Below are positions 1 through 11,951 of a DNA stretch of 64,000 nucleotides, one piece after another; the first letter of the stretch is position 1, and each line of letters begins with the position of its first letter. The DNA comes from Paramecium sonneborni. Lineage: Eukaryota; Ciliophora; Oligohymenophorea; Peniculida; Parameciidae. The stretch lies in assembly GCA_905182985.1 (NCBI GenBank), contig CAJJDN010000059.1, positions 450,625 through 514,624 of the forward strand, in the 5' to 3' direction. A program made the translations under genes and the position numbers. The notes beneath the pieces are model-generated. The model had not been told where the DNA came from, ran no database searches, and worked only from the letters and a program-made list of their open reading frames with translations.

Positions 1-321
1 TAATTTTATCTGGAATTTGTTAAACAAAAACATTATAAGAAAAATATTTTGATTGATTATTTGCAAGGTTTAATTAAAATAATCAATGAGATCACTCTGA
101 TTAAAAAAACCAAAAGCATAACAAATTTAGGTTGGTTATTATATATATTATTTTACAAATTCTCATAATATTTATTTCTATTAAAATTTAAATCCTTATA
201 AATATATTGAACAGAACATTTACTTTATTATATACATTTAAAATAAACAACTGAATAATTTATTATTTTAAATTAATTGACTAACGATCACTTTAAATTA
301 TTAAAATTTTAATCTTAAAAT
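1..321. other. AT-rich intergenic region
   Basis: Very AT-rich sequence upstream of the first gene. I see no sustained reading frame in the ciliate code on either strand and no recognisable RNA gene. It presumably holds the 5' flank of the alveolin-like gene. No telomeric repeat is visible, so this is not a chromosome end. Confidence 0.5.
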
Positions 322-1190
322 ATGAGTAATCATCCTGCATCAACCAGACCACCTTAATAAGTTTAACCAGTTCCATCACATCCTGTTGCATATTCCCCTC
401 CACGAACATATGCACCACCAGTATAATTTGCAAGTCCTTCATATTTACCTGTTTAACAATCTTTTGTTGGTGCACCTGTTTAATATGTTCCTCAACCAGT
501 TGCTCTTTAACCAGTAGCTTAGCCACTTGTTCAACCAATTACTGTTTAACCAGCTTAGTAGGTTATAAAAGGAGAAAGCAGAATCGAGTATAAATCAAAG
601 TTAATATTTATTTAGGTATGTTCCATATGAAAAATCAGTTATTGAATATGAAGAAGTTAGATAGAGAATATAAGTACCAAGAGAAAAATATATAACTGAA
701 TATTAAGCTATAGAATATTAGACAGAATATGTCCCATAAGTTTTCTATGATAAAGTTACAGGTATCTAATTTAATTTTAATTAATTAGAATATGTTCCTG
801 TTGATAGATTTTAAGATAGAGTTGAATATTATCCTGTAGAGAGATAAGTAGTTCATTAACCAGTTTAATAAGTGGTGGCATAACCAGTTGTTTAATCTCT
901 TGTTCAATAAGTTCCTTAATATGTAGCTCCAGTCTAACCTATACTTTAACCTATGTTCTAGCAATCTCAAATTTAATATACTCCATATCTCTAACCTAAT
1001 TTTATTCCTTCAAGAATTGCACAACCTTCTTATGCTCCACCATTATCATACGGTCCTCCAGTATCATAACCAAGAAGAAATGTAAATTCTTATTTTTATT
1101 TAACAGTCTCCTCCTGCTAAGCAACTTCCAGCTTAAAAACCATAACCAAAGAAAGAAAAAAATACCTTTTTTGACAACATTTTTAGTTGA
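322..1190 (+). CDS. alveolin-like cortical (epiplasm/alveolar) protein
   Basis: A 262-residue protein after removal of three introns (588-615, 762-788, 1082-1106), which restores one frame from ATG 322 to TGA 1188-1190. The N-terminal third is rich in Pro, Gln and Val (QPVAQPLVQP type). The centre holds the charged valine-proline repeat typical of alveolins, with pieces such as VPYEKSVIEYEEV, QVPREKYITEY and EYVPVDRFQDRVEYYPVE. The tail is again Pro/Gln-rich and ends in a basic KKEKNTFFDN stretch. Alveolins are known membrane-skeleton proteins beneath the cortical alveoli of ciliates and apicomplexan parasites. The family call rests on the repeat style, so the exact subfamily is open. No signal peptide or membrane span is seen. 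Confidence 0.75.
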
Positions 1191-2219
1191 TTATTTATAT
1201 CATATTCAAACCATATTATAACTTGCTTTTTAATTTTATTAATCATTTTTCGTAATATACTATCATTTTTATTCAAAATCATTCTTAAGTTCAATATTGT
1301 TATAATCAAGTAAATAAATTTATCTTTTTTAAGCTTTCATATGTTACAATTTTTCAAAAAAAGTTATTAATTAAATCTCTATAAAATAATTTCAGCAGCA
1401 TCAAAATACATATAGAATTCTCATTAATGTATTTTCTAACCATTTTTCAAATATTTAAAATGAAGTTGTTTACAAAATGAATAACAATTTATTATATCGA
1501 AAAGAGAAAATTTTAAATAATTTCACTCTATATAAAAATATAAAATAAAATTAATTATCATGACTTTGCTTTTACATAAATAAAAAGTTTAAAAGAAAAA
1601 TAATCTAAATAAAACTAAATAAATAAAGTTTTCTTTTATTATGTTAATAAGGCAATCTCTATTATCGATTGATTTTATTTAATTTTGAAAGACACAATAG
1701 TAATACATATACATATTGAATAATTCAATATTTCTTTATATGACACTCAAAGTATTGATTTGTAAAAACATGACTATATCTTGAAAAAAATTATTTATTA
1801 TTATTGTAATATTATAGTAAAATAAAAATAATTGCTAAATAGCCTTAATTTTATTGAAATGATTTTTTTACAAATAGTTTCCATTATAAATATTTTGAAC
1901 TTTATTTATAATTCAGAAAATATTATACTATTGAACCTAAAACATAATATGCTATTCTCATTGAATATTTAAAAGTTTCAATAAAATATTTACAACACGA
2001 CTAATTTATTTTTTAGTGTTGATTAATTTAAAATTTATGTAATAAAATAAATAGTTCTAACATTTTGTAAATATAGTCTATTCAATAAACGGCCTAATAG
2101 TATAAAAAGCTGGAAAAGAAATATTATTTTGAATTAAGATTACATTTTATGAGAACAGAATTTTATATTACAATATTGTTAATCATATAAAATTAATTAT
2201 TAAATACTTATATCATTCA
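1191..2219. other. AT-rich gene-free stretch
   Basis: About 1 kb of extremely AT-rich DNA with frequent TGA in all frames on both strands. No coding-like segment, RNA gene or tandem repeat was found. It is long compared with most gaps in this window. Confidence 0.5.
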
Positions 2220-5200
2220 ATGAGAAATGATAATGTAATTTCTCCAAAAACAGAACCAATTTTTAATAACTATGATCTATTTAAAGGTTATATGAAATTC
2301 TAAAATAGGACCATTTTAATATACGCCTTTCACAGTAGGCCATCCTGATTAACCCGATGATGATCATTCAGTTCGAGATCCTACTGTAAAAACAATAGAA
2401 AAATCTAGGATGTCCTTATCCCCCATTCATACTTATCAAAAGGTGCTATTTTCAAGGTATTAAAGATGTCTTAAGATAAATTGTCATTTAACCCTAAAGC
2501 AAGTAGGTTCTAATAATTCTCAAATTTTGAACCTAGCAATTTGATAGATTTGCCTGCTCAGAAAAAACCTATTAGATTGAAACAAAAATTCATAGATGTA
2601 TTAAGAAATAAAATAAAAATGAATGAGAAAATTAGTAAATTCCTACATTTAATTGATTTGGATTTATTGGATTTGCAAAAATAATGTAAAATACTTTAAA
2701 AATTAAAGATGTTCTACTTCCAAATTCGGTTATTCTGAAAATTTGGAACATATTTTATTATCTCTTACTTTTTTATTATTTCATTATTATTCCTCTAAGC
2801 GACAAAAATCATTAAATTCTATTTTTAGTATTGAAAATTATAGATTGTTTTTTAAAAGCCTGTAGCGCTTTACCTAACAATGGAGAAATTGAGAGAAACA
2901 TGGTTGTAATCTTGAAAAATTACTACAAAACATTGTTCATTTTTGATATTGTAAGTAATTTAATATTATTTAGATATTTGTGATCAGCTTGATATTAATT
3001 ATTATAGAATATTAAATTTAGTGGATCATTATTTTAATAAATATTGCTAGCATATAACCTAGATTAATAGATTTACAGAAAAATATATAATAGTAAATAT
3101 TTTTATTTCTGTTTAAGCGAATTTAATATTTTTAATGTTTATCAATAATTAGTATTGTTAATTGTAAAACAAATTTTATTAATTCATATTCTTACATGTT
3201 TTTGGATTTATAATCTAGAAAATGAAGAAGATTTTGAAGGAAATTTTATTTCAATATATTTGAAAAAAATTTAACTAATTGTAAGCTTAATAACATTCAA
3301 TTCTAATTTCACTTATTTTGATAATAATAATAAAATTGTGGCTTATTGTTGTATCTCAATTCTATCATTTTATTGGTTTGCTTATTAGTTATCTATTCTG
3401 ATTCAAATTTTTAAACCAGATTAATAAGCGTCTAAATTAAGCTATTTTTTGAGTTAAAATAACTTGGATTCTAATTTAAAACAAAAGATTATAAGCTATG
3501 TAGTTAATTAACCAAAATTTTGTCATAAAGAATTTACACACAAACTATCAAATAAATTGCTTAAAGAATACAATATAGTTTAGAGATAAAAGTTATTTAA
3601 AAAATAATTCAAGTATATAAATAATGAAACAATAAACTAAATTATTGATAATTGCATAGAGATTTTGTGTTAACCTAACCAATATATATTTTAGGAAGGA
3701 AAAAAAGATGACTGTTCATTATATATTATTTTAGAAGGTTCTGTAAATTTGAAATCGAGAACTAATATTATATTATTAACATTATCTTAATTCTCTGTTT
3801 TTGGTGAACTATCTTTTTACACAGAAGGTCTAAGAGATTTAACAGCAACATCAAATGGGATTACAAGATTAATAAAGATTTAGAGATCTACTTTTTTAAA
3901 TCTATTAAGTTTCAATGAGAAAGTAGTATTAGAGTATTAAAACTTAGCAATATTTTTTTTAACAACGAGATTTGATGCTTTTGAATGAAAAATAGCCATC
4001 AGAATGTAATTGTTGTAATTCTTAAAAACATTCACTCACTAGTTGTCCCTATCTAACATATAAACCTGATTTAAGTTTCATAATAAAAAAATTTGTTTTT
4101 CCTCATAGATAGTATAGAAGAGAATGTAAAATATATCAAAATACATATATAAGATAAAAGGAAAATAAATAAAGATATTAGAGCTTTCAGTTTTTATAAA
4201 AAAGCTAATGATTATGAAATAGCATTTTAGAATTTAATTGGAGAGTAATTACAAAATTCTTAACAAAGCTAAACACAAATTCAAATAGAGGAGAATCATA
4301 TACGAGATTCTTGTGCTAGCTGTTTTAGTAAAATAAGCAAAGAAAGATCTTTTATGAAATCTACATCCTTTTTAAAATAATAATCTGGGTTTGATTAGTA
4401 ATCAGTAAGTAATAATGATAATTACATGTAATTGATAATTATTTATAATAGATTAAATATGGACTAAAATAATGAATTTTAATTTATTTAAGATAATAGT
4501 CAATAATATCACAATTAAGATATTTCTTCATAAGCTAGAACAGATCAACAAAAAAGAACTTTTAATACAGCTGGTTTCGGATCTTAAAGTGGATTAACTT
4601 CAAATAAAGACACATATAAAGATTTGACTTAAAGGTCACTCAATATGATAATTGAAAAAGAAGATTCAGATTCAAATTAAGATAAAGAATCAAGTTAGAA
4701 ATAATTTTAGACTGAGATGAGCATGAAAAATTCAATGGATGATAAATTCAGAAGAAAAAACAATGATCCAAAATTAACTTTTAATAATAACTTTGAATCA
4801 CTAATGTGTGATTAAAATCAAACAAATTTTTAACGTTAAGGTTCTGGTACATATAGATAATAAAGTTCAAGAAACAGCACATACCTTCATCCTGAAGCTA
4901 TTAGTTAAAGATTAAACTCTTCAAGATCTTTAACTAATAGTTAATACAAACAACCAAGTGTCTATTAATAATAATATATAAAAAAATCTAGTTTTTAGAT
5001 CCCTTAAAAATTAGTGTAACAATCTCGTCTATTAGATAATAAAATTTAGGATGAAAATAAAAATTAAAACTTAATTTTTCCTTACAGAAAATCTATGACA
5101 AGAATAGGATCAAAATATTCTAATCTAGCTTCTAGTTTTTTACCATTTAGTGCTTAAGAAGTAGGTTTTATTTTATAATACAAATAGATTCCTGTCTATG

Positions 5201-5445
5201 CAAACAAAGCTTTTGGTTTTGATGATTTTGATACTCTATATACTTTTGAAAATTATTTAACTCATAATAATTATGAAATAACAATTTACTAGTAAAATTT
5301 AATTTTAAATTTAAGGGCTAATAAAAAAAAAAATGCTTAAAAAATATTGATATCTAAATATTTAACAGATTATAATTTAGTGAAGTTGATCTAAAATTAC
5401 AATAAGGAAGGGGAATCATATGAAAAATCTTCCTTTTTTAAATGA
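2220..5445 (+). CDS. cyclic-nucleotide-binding channel-like protein lacking a GYG filter
   Basis: A 1018-residue protein after seven introns (2287-2308, 2443-2465, 2686-2708, 2951-2973, 3093-3117, 3923-3947, 4126-4153); the spliced length is in frame. It follows the plan of Paramecium CNG/KCNH-type K+ channels: hydrophobic S1 (IWNIFYYLLLFYYFIIIPL), further membrane segments, S5 (LVLLIVKQILLIHILTCFWIY), a pore loop, S6 (ISILSFYWFAY), a C-linker, then a CNBD with IFQEGKKDDCSLYIILEGSV and FGELSFYTEG. A CNCC...CP cluster and a long Gln/Asn/Ser-rich tail follow. The pore reads LITFNSNFTYFDNNNKI where K+ channels have TxxTxGYGD, so the selectivity filter is missing. It may be a non-conducting subunit, a channel of other selectivity, or a young pseudogene without frame damage. 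Four of the introns end in AAG. Confidence 0.7.
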
Positions 5446-5663
5446 AGGTAGAATGAATATATATTTTATATTTAACAAACTTAATTAATAAAATTCATTA
5501 TTCCATAATATTTTTATAGTCAAAATATTTAACTTGATGTTTGCAATAATTTTTTAATGGTGGTTCTTATTAAATAGATTGCCTACATCAAAAATATAAA
5601 ATATTTATGACAAAAAAAAAAATATAAAATTAAAGCTAATTTTATTATCATAAGATAAATTTT

Positions 5664-5984
5664 ATGGGCTGCATTGCTTAAAAAACAAAATTAAAATCAA
5701 AAGATTAAATGAGAACGACTAATCAAAACAGTCAATATTAGAATGAATTAAATTAAGAAAGCAAAATATTAAAAACTGAACCAAAAGCTGATAGAGTTAT
5801 CAGTGAAATAAATGTTTCTCCTTCTCCTCAAATAGGAAGAAGATTGAGACATATGGTAAGCAGCGACGAAGTTTAAAAATACATTAATAAGAGACAGAGT
5901 ATTACTTAAAGCCCATTCAAGTATATCAAGAATTCTCCAGAATAAAGGAGAAAGCTATCTTTGAGGAATAGCCCTTAATTGTGA
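5664..5984 (+). CDS. small MGC-start protein, predicted N-myristoylated and palmitoylated (1)
   Basis: An intron-free 106-residue frame starting MGCIAQKTKLK and ending in TGA. Gly2 followed by Cys3 and a basic N-terminus is the classic signal for N-myristoylation plus S-palmitoylation, which predicts membrane anchoring. The rest is hydrophilic and Ser/Gln/Lys-rich, with RRLRHMVSS and several Ser-Pro pairs that could be phosphorylation sites (for example SPSPQIGRR and NSPEQRRK). No enzyme domain is visible. It lies 219 bp after the channel gene, convergent to a second MGC frame. Function unknown. Confidence 0.65.
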
Positions 5985-6105
5985 TTTAATTTTATATATT
6001 GCTTTGTATTAGATCACATTTCTCATAAAATAAGAATGATTTACTAATATTTTATTGATACATGATTTACAAATATTATATGGCTTAAAAACCTTTATCT
6101 ATAAA

Positions 6106-6495
6106 TCAAATAATAGTAGACTTAGTCACATCATTCTATTGATCTGGAATTCTCCAAATCCCTGAATTTTTAATGTATGATATACTATTAAAAAATGATG
6201 ATGATGAAATATGATTTCGTTATTTTTCAAATTAGTTTTTATATACTTCTTAATATTTTAACTAGGATTCCTTTTTTTTTTTCAAAATATTTTTTTTATT
6301 GCTTCTCTATATTCTTCTAGATTCTTCTTAATTAATTTAGACTCTTCTTTTATTTTCAAATTCTTTTGCTCTTGAATCAAATTTTTTGAGGGTTGCAGCA
6401 AAAATAAGGATGTTAATATCATGATTTTCTTGGAAAAATTTAATTTGTTTGTATTTTATAATAGAATCCAGAATCTTCAAGACAATACAACCCAT
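6106..6495 (-). CDS. small MGC-start protein, possible (2)
   Basis: A single open frame of 129 residues in the ciliate code, starting MGCIVLKILDS and very rich in Lys, Glu, Arg and Gln in the middle (EFENKRRVQ, NKKNILKKKKE). It ends with a Ser/Asn/Ile segment containing YIKNSGIWRIPD. The MGCI start matches the neighbour at 5664, which is the main reason to accept it. It is convergent to that gene and divergent from the MGC frame at 6991. An 11-adenine run inside the frame is a weak point. It could still be chance, because AT-rich DNA gives such open stretches. Confidence 0.5.
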
Positions 6496-6990
6496 TAACT
6501 ATATATCAAATATATATTACTTCATTTAGGATTTATTAAATATTCATTTTTCAATTTTCATTAAAAATATAGTCATTTTGATGAAATTTGATCAATTGAA
6601 TATCATATATTAAGAAATTCTAAGATTTTAACTAAAGTTAGATTTTGGTATGGTTATTCATTTAAAAAAATACTGCCATTAATTTTTTTATGATTATGTT
6701 CCTTAAATATACATTATTTAATATCTGAAAATCTTTATAAGTTTAAAATGAAATTGAGTAAGAATATATGAATCACCATCACCTCTTATTTTAATATGAG
6801 AGCTATTATTTATTACTTTTAATATTGTTAAATTGAATCAAGAAAAAGTTTATTTTGAATAATTATCTTTCTTAATAATGTAATTAGATAATTTGTATTA
6901 TTAATTTATGAGGTATTATTATTCACAAAAAATTCAAAGATTTCACTCTTAAAAAACATTATTATTAAATTTTTATTTACATAGACAAAA
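6496..6990. other. intergenic region between two divergent MGC genes
   Basis: About 500 bp of AT-rich DNA between the divergent starts at 6495 and 6991. It presumably contains both promoters. No further frame or RNA structure could be supported. Confidence 0.4.
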
Positions 6991-7293
6991 ATGGGTTGCG
7001 TTGGTCAAAAGCAGAATTAAAATCAATAAAGAATCAAATTTTAATAACATAGATAATCACTTATAATTTTAAGCTCACATAGAAAAATGTGTTTAGGTTT
7101 GGCTCTAGGACCAGATCCTAAATAACAAATTCAACTTTATCGATAGATTGATATCTCAAATGATGATGAATTTATTTTAAAGAGAGATAAAAAATTTATT
7201 TCTAAAAATCAAGAATCTCCAAACTCGACTCCAAAATTTAATCAAAATCTTCAGTTTGGAATAGGAAATCGATCAAATAAAATTATATTATGA
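6991..7293 (+). CDS. small MGC-start protein, predicted lipid-anchored (3)
   Basis: An intron-free 100-residue frame starting MGCVGQKQNQN and ending in TGA. As in the two neighbours, Gly2-Cys3 plus basic residues predicts myristoylation and palmitoylation. The body is polar, with RQIDISNDDEFILKRDKK and a Ser/Asn/Pro-rich end. No domain is recognised. The three MGC frames within 1.6 kb look like a local family that has diverged strongly outside the first residues. Confidence 0.65.
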
Positions 7294-7581
7294 AAAATGA
7301 ACATAGAGTGAAAAAATTCAGTAGATATTGTATTTATTTATAATTTTATACATTTTTTATATTTACTTTTTTTTTTTAAACCTTCTATAATTCATATTAG
7401 TAATTACTAAGAAAATCTATAAAAAGATGGCACTTCTAATAAGGGTCAATATAATTACAAATATGTCTAATTTGTTTAATTTGAGATCCATATAATATCA
7501 AAGTGCATTCACTTTATTCAAATATTTACTCTAAATATTCAAAGAATTCTGTATTAATTGATTCAATTTTTATAATTAAGA

Positions 7582-9792
7582 TTGATGGCTGCTATTTTTA
7601 TTAAAGCAATTCATTATATAATTAACTCATTTTCTTATTTAAATAAATGGAATCTATATTTAAAGCTGAATAATGATCAAAATTTATATGCAAATAAGGT
7701 TTTTAAGTGTTCTCGAACTATTATTAAAGGCTATAAGGTAAAGTATTATTTGTTAAATAGATTCCTTTAGTTTTATTGAAGAGAACATTGAGTTCTTAAA
7801 TGTTTATATTTTATGGTAGTTCGATTAAATCCAATGCACTAAAAATATTTAGAAGTTTATTTGTAGATTTGAATTAACTCATTAGCTAAATTTAATTCAT
7901 TAAAACAATAAGGCCAAAAAGGCATATGATTATAGTTTTAGAGGTTAGTTTTTCTTCAAATTGTAATTGTGATTTATTGAGAAGTATAAAAGTTATAAAA
8001 ACTAGTGTCGTGAGAGCAATGAAAAATAAAACAGAATAAAACATTTGTTAATTTAATTAAATTTATCGAACTTTGAATAAATGAGAACAACTCCGAATAG
8101 TGTTAAAGAAACAGCTTCTAAAACGTCAACATAAGATTATAAAAAATAATAATCATAACCTGTATGTGAATTTAAATATTAGAAAGACTGTTAGCATACC
8201 AGAATCTAGTTAATTATTTCACATTCCCTAAAAATATTGTCATTAACGTTTTAAACCATAGCCAACAATATCTAAATCTATAGAAGAGAAAAGATGCAAG
8301 GTGAATAAAAATAATCTATCAGAATTAAATAATCGTACTAATAGTAGTTCGAAAAGTCGTATATCTGGTTTTACAAGTAATTAATTGGAAGATGATTCTC
8401 TTTATAATTCATAGAATGCACTGAAATTAAAGAAAATAATAGGTGATTCTTAAGCATATAATACTAACCTATTTGTGTATGAATTTTATTTTTAGTCTTT
8501 TAAGTTCTAAATCTAATTTAACTTGTGATTCATCCAGTCCAGGAGGTAGATAAAATAAATCAGCCTACAAAAAATCAGGAGATTTTGATATCAATTAATT
8601 AAACATGTTAAAAGAAAAAAGTATAACACATAAAAAAGCATAATCATAATAAACAAGTCATTCAAAAGAATTAATTGATTAGTTTTTAAATCTTGATAAA
8701 TAGATTCAAGGATCAACTCTGGAATAACAAAAGAAATAGCAATATTTAAAATAAAGAGGTTTATGGGATCCATTTAAAGATCTTTTTATTAAGTAATTTG
8801 CTAGAACTCCAGTATAATTTAAGAATATGTTCAATTAATTATAAGTTTAAGTCAGAGAAATTGAATAATAATGGTCAGATATAATTATGTAAATAGCAAA
8901 TAATTTATTTGAATTACTGTCAAATTCTGCTGTCCTTATGGTTTATGAATAAGATCTAAAATTAAATGAACTAATTGAATAAATGAGAAGGGAAAGAGAT
9001 ATTTGGTAGAATAATTATAAATCTCTTGAATAAGAAAGAGATATTCTTTTAGAAACAGTTTCTTAATTAAAATAAACATTAGAAAAAGAGAGAGATTCTC
9101 CATTTTAATAAGATAAAAAATAAAAAGATCTTGATTCTGTAGACACTCCTAAATTAAAAGAAATAACTATTTTAATGCAATAAAAAATTTAAGAAATGTC
9201 TGAAAAAGAGGCAAAATTAATTAAGTTAGTATTAGCTATTCGTAGAACTGGAATAGATATAGAGAAAATATATAATGAGGAAGTTTTGAATGAAGATTCT
9301 TTATCAGAGTAACCTAATTAATCTAATAGAGAAAAGAAGTAATAATCATAATTTATTTATAGATAAATATTAACTAAAATTGAAAGAAGTTTTCATGATG
9401 CTGATAATTCAGTAGTAAATGATTCTGATGAATCTAGTTTTTAATATAATGGAAGATTAGATGATGATAGTATTATTGAGAGTATTAGAAGATTTGAAAA
9501 TAGAAATTAAAATAGTACTTATGCTACAGAGAGTAAAAGTTCAGTTAAAATGAAGATAGATTTATCAAAATGCAATTAATAATAATAAAAAATACAATAG
9601 TTATAATAGTTATAGTAATAATAGCAATAAAAAAAAATTTAACAGCAACTTTAATAATATAATATGAATAAATTAAAAATCCCTGATCAAGAAGGCATAG
9701 GATTTCATTAAGAATTTATGATGAAATTTAATGAGTTTTCTGAAAGTTGGAGAGTGTAAGTGTTGAAAGATGAAAAGAGAACAAAATCTTGA
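7582..9792 (+). CDS. Gln-rich coiled-coil protein, function unknown
   Basis: A 711-residue model with introns 7699-7729, 8162-8186 and 8477-8495; the first two end in AAG, and the spliced length is in frame. The N-terminal 130 residues are hydrophobic/aromatic and include FLNVYILWQFDQIQC and AYDYSFRGQFFFKLQ. A Ser/Thr-rich linker follows, then a long coiled coil rich in Glu, Lys and Gln (EQERDILLETVSQ, LVLAIRRTGIDIEKIYNEEV), a run of Gln codons near 9570-9650, and a short conserved-looking tail (DQEGIGFHQEFMMKFNEF). The frame stays open upstream to about 7376, so the start at 7582 is a choice, not proven. ATG 8081 could be an internal start. Confidence 0.6.
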
Positions 9793-9867
9793 TTTTATAT
9801 AAAATAACTAAATTTTGATATCAATATATTTTTAATGTAAGATATAAAGATGGATAATTATCTGTAT

Positions 9868-11752
9868 TCATATAGCTTCATAGAATATTATATATGCTCC
9901 TTTATCTGTTAAATGTCTATTTCCTTTATCCTTAGTTACAATATCATCATCAAATTCATACCATTCATTTTACCTTTAAGCATATGCTTTATAATGTCCA
10001 TTATTTAATTAACCTTAATGTGATATTAAACTTTTTAACCTATACTCAGCTTTAGTAATATTCTCATCACAAAATCTAAAAATTAAAAAACAATTACTCT
10101 TAAATATTTAAGACTTCTGGATAAGAAATTTCATTTTAAATTTTTTAATTTCTTGGAAATTAAGCAAAACGTTTAAGGTGAATAATAAGAAATTAGGGTT
10201 TCTATGTTATTAAGATTTTTCTTATGAGATATTTATTTTATTGCTAACATAAATTACATACCCATTCGTTTAATATTTATTCCTCTCTAAAATAACTATA
10301 TAAACATTCTTTTAATTTGATTTCTTGAATTACAGCATAATTTTATAAAGGTAAATTTAAATCTAGTACAGGATCAAAAACTTCACATGTCTTTTTACAT
10401 TTTAAACAATAATTTTTATTGGCAACTTACCCAGCAAATAATTCTGTAATTACATCAGGGTTTTTGCCTTAATAAAATTCCCAAGCTTTTATTGCAGTAT
10501 TAAATTCTTTTTTTTCTTAATTTTTTTTTTCTGTTAATTCCTCTTTTATTTGTGATAAAAAGAATAAAAGAAATTCATGAGAATCTTATTATTATGTATC
10601 TTTAAATTTCTTTTAACAGATATTCTTTAATAAATCAACTGTAATTGAACTACCAGGAATTGCATTCTAAATTAATTTAATAAGATTTTAATAAGCAGTT
10701 GTAAATAATCTATCTTATTATTTTTTAATTTTTAGAATTTTTTGATTAAATTTAGAAAAACTTAATAAACATTGGAGTGTAGCATTCATATAACAATCAT
10801 ATTTTGGATTATAAAATCCCACAATAGGTAATTCTATTGGAATATTTGAATAAATTTTTATAATATTTGTTTAAACAGTTTAGTTTTTATCATTAAGGTT
10901 CCTTGATGTAGTTTAGTCAAAATCATCAATATTTTATGATGAAAACTTAATATTGATAAGAGGATCTGTTGAAAATTTTAATGGTAAAATTGTTGTAACG
11001 GTTACATGAGTAGTTGAATCGTTGATTAGATCTTTTTGAGATTCAAGAGGTAGTAGAAGACCATTATTTGGTTCATCATTAATTTATTCCAATTGATTGG
11101 CTTCTAATTAACATTTTTGTTAAACAACTTAAGTTTCTTTAATTTCATTCTAATGTATTTATAATTTAACATTATCTAAATCTATAGTTATTGTAGGTCC
11201 ACCTCCATATAGAGTTTAAATGAATTTCCAAGCTCTCTCATTTACTAATGAATAATGTTTTTCTGGTTAAATATTAGGTATTAATTATGGATCATTTTAT
11301 ATTGTAATATGAATTGTATCCTTTATTTTATGTTCAACTGTTAATATTTTATTATTATTAATCTCCTTTGGAATTATTTTCTTTTTTCTCTCCAAAAATC
11401 CAGTATAATGGAGAGCCCAACGATATTCAATAAAATAAGTAATTGGAAGATCTTCTGATAATAAACTATTTACATATTCTTTTTCAATATCAATACTGCC
11501 TAAATTTAATTAACAAGTATACCTTTCTTTTATCTATCCTTTTTCTCTAAAAACTTATATTTAATTCACTAAGTTATACATTTCTTAATTGCATTCTTCA
11601 GTTTAGTTTGATTATTTTGATATCTGTTCTTCAAAGGAATTCTTATCTTTCTTTTCTTGTTTGTATTACTCTTCATTTCCTTTGTTGAATGACCTCACTT
11701 CAGAATCATTGTTGATTGGTTATCTAATTAAAAAAACTTTAAGTTTAAACAT
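9868..11752 (-). CDS. ubiquitin carboxyl-terminal hydrolase with DUSP domain
   Basis: A 620-residue protein with one clear intron (10076-10097). The N-terminal part carries a DUSP-like region (FIEYRWALHYTG, then LYGGGPTITID, the typical GGGP motif). The USP core has the cysteine box NPKYDCYMNATLQCL, zinc-ribbon pairs (NYCLKCKKTCEVFDP and WVCNLCQQ), and the histidine box LNNGHYKAYAQ followed by WYEFDDDIV and GAYIIFYEA. USPs remove ubiquitin from proteins; DUSP-USP combinations resemble USP4/11/15/32. The cysteine box is divergent: the usual NxGNTCYMN is NPKYDCYMN, although the catalytic Cys and His are kept. It is convergent with the upstream coiled-coil gene (75 bp between stops) and divergent from the kinesin gene. 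Confidence 0.88.
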
Positions 11753-11951
11753 ACTTTGTCTTTTTAATCTTCGTTTTACAACAAATAAACATTAAATAAT
11801 ATTAATCAACTAATCTATAAATTTGAAAGAGTTAAAATGGAATATTCTTTCATATAAGATGCATTTCTCAAAAACACATTTTTACCTTTTTATAAATAGT
11901 TACAGATAATTATTAAAAATTTGAAATTTGACTCTGCTCTATTTAGTTCAT

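Noticed and set aside
2220..5445. Channel gene as a pseudogene with several homopolymer frameshifts
   Set aside because: All frame changes vanish with seven 22-28 nt GT...TAG/AAG introns and the total spliced length is divisible by three; only the altered filter remains.
8081..9792. Separate gene starting at ATG 8081
   Set aside because: The upstream frame runs into it without a stop and joins through an AAG-ending intron at 7699-7729, so one longer gene is more likely.
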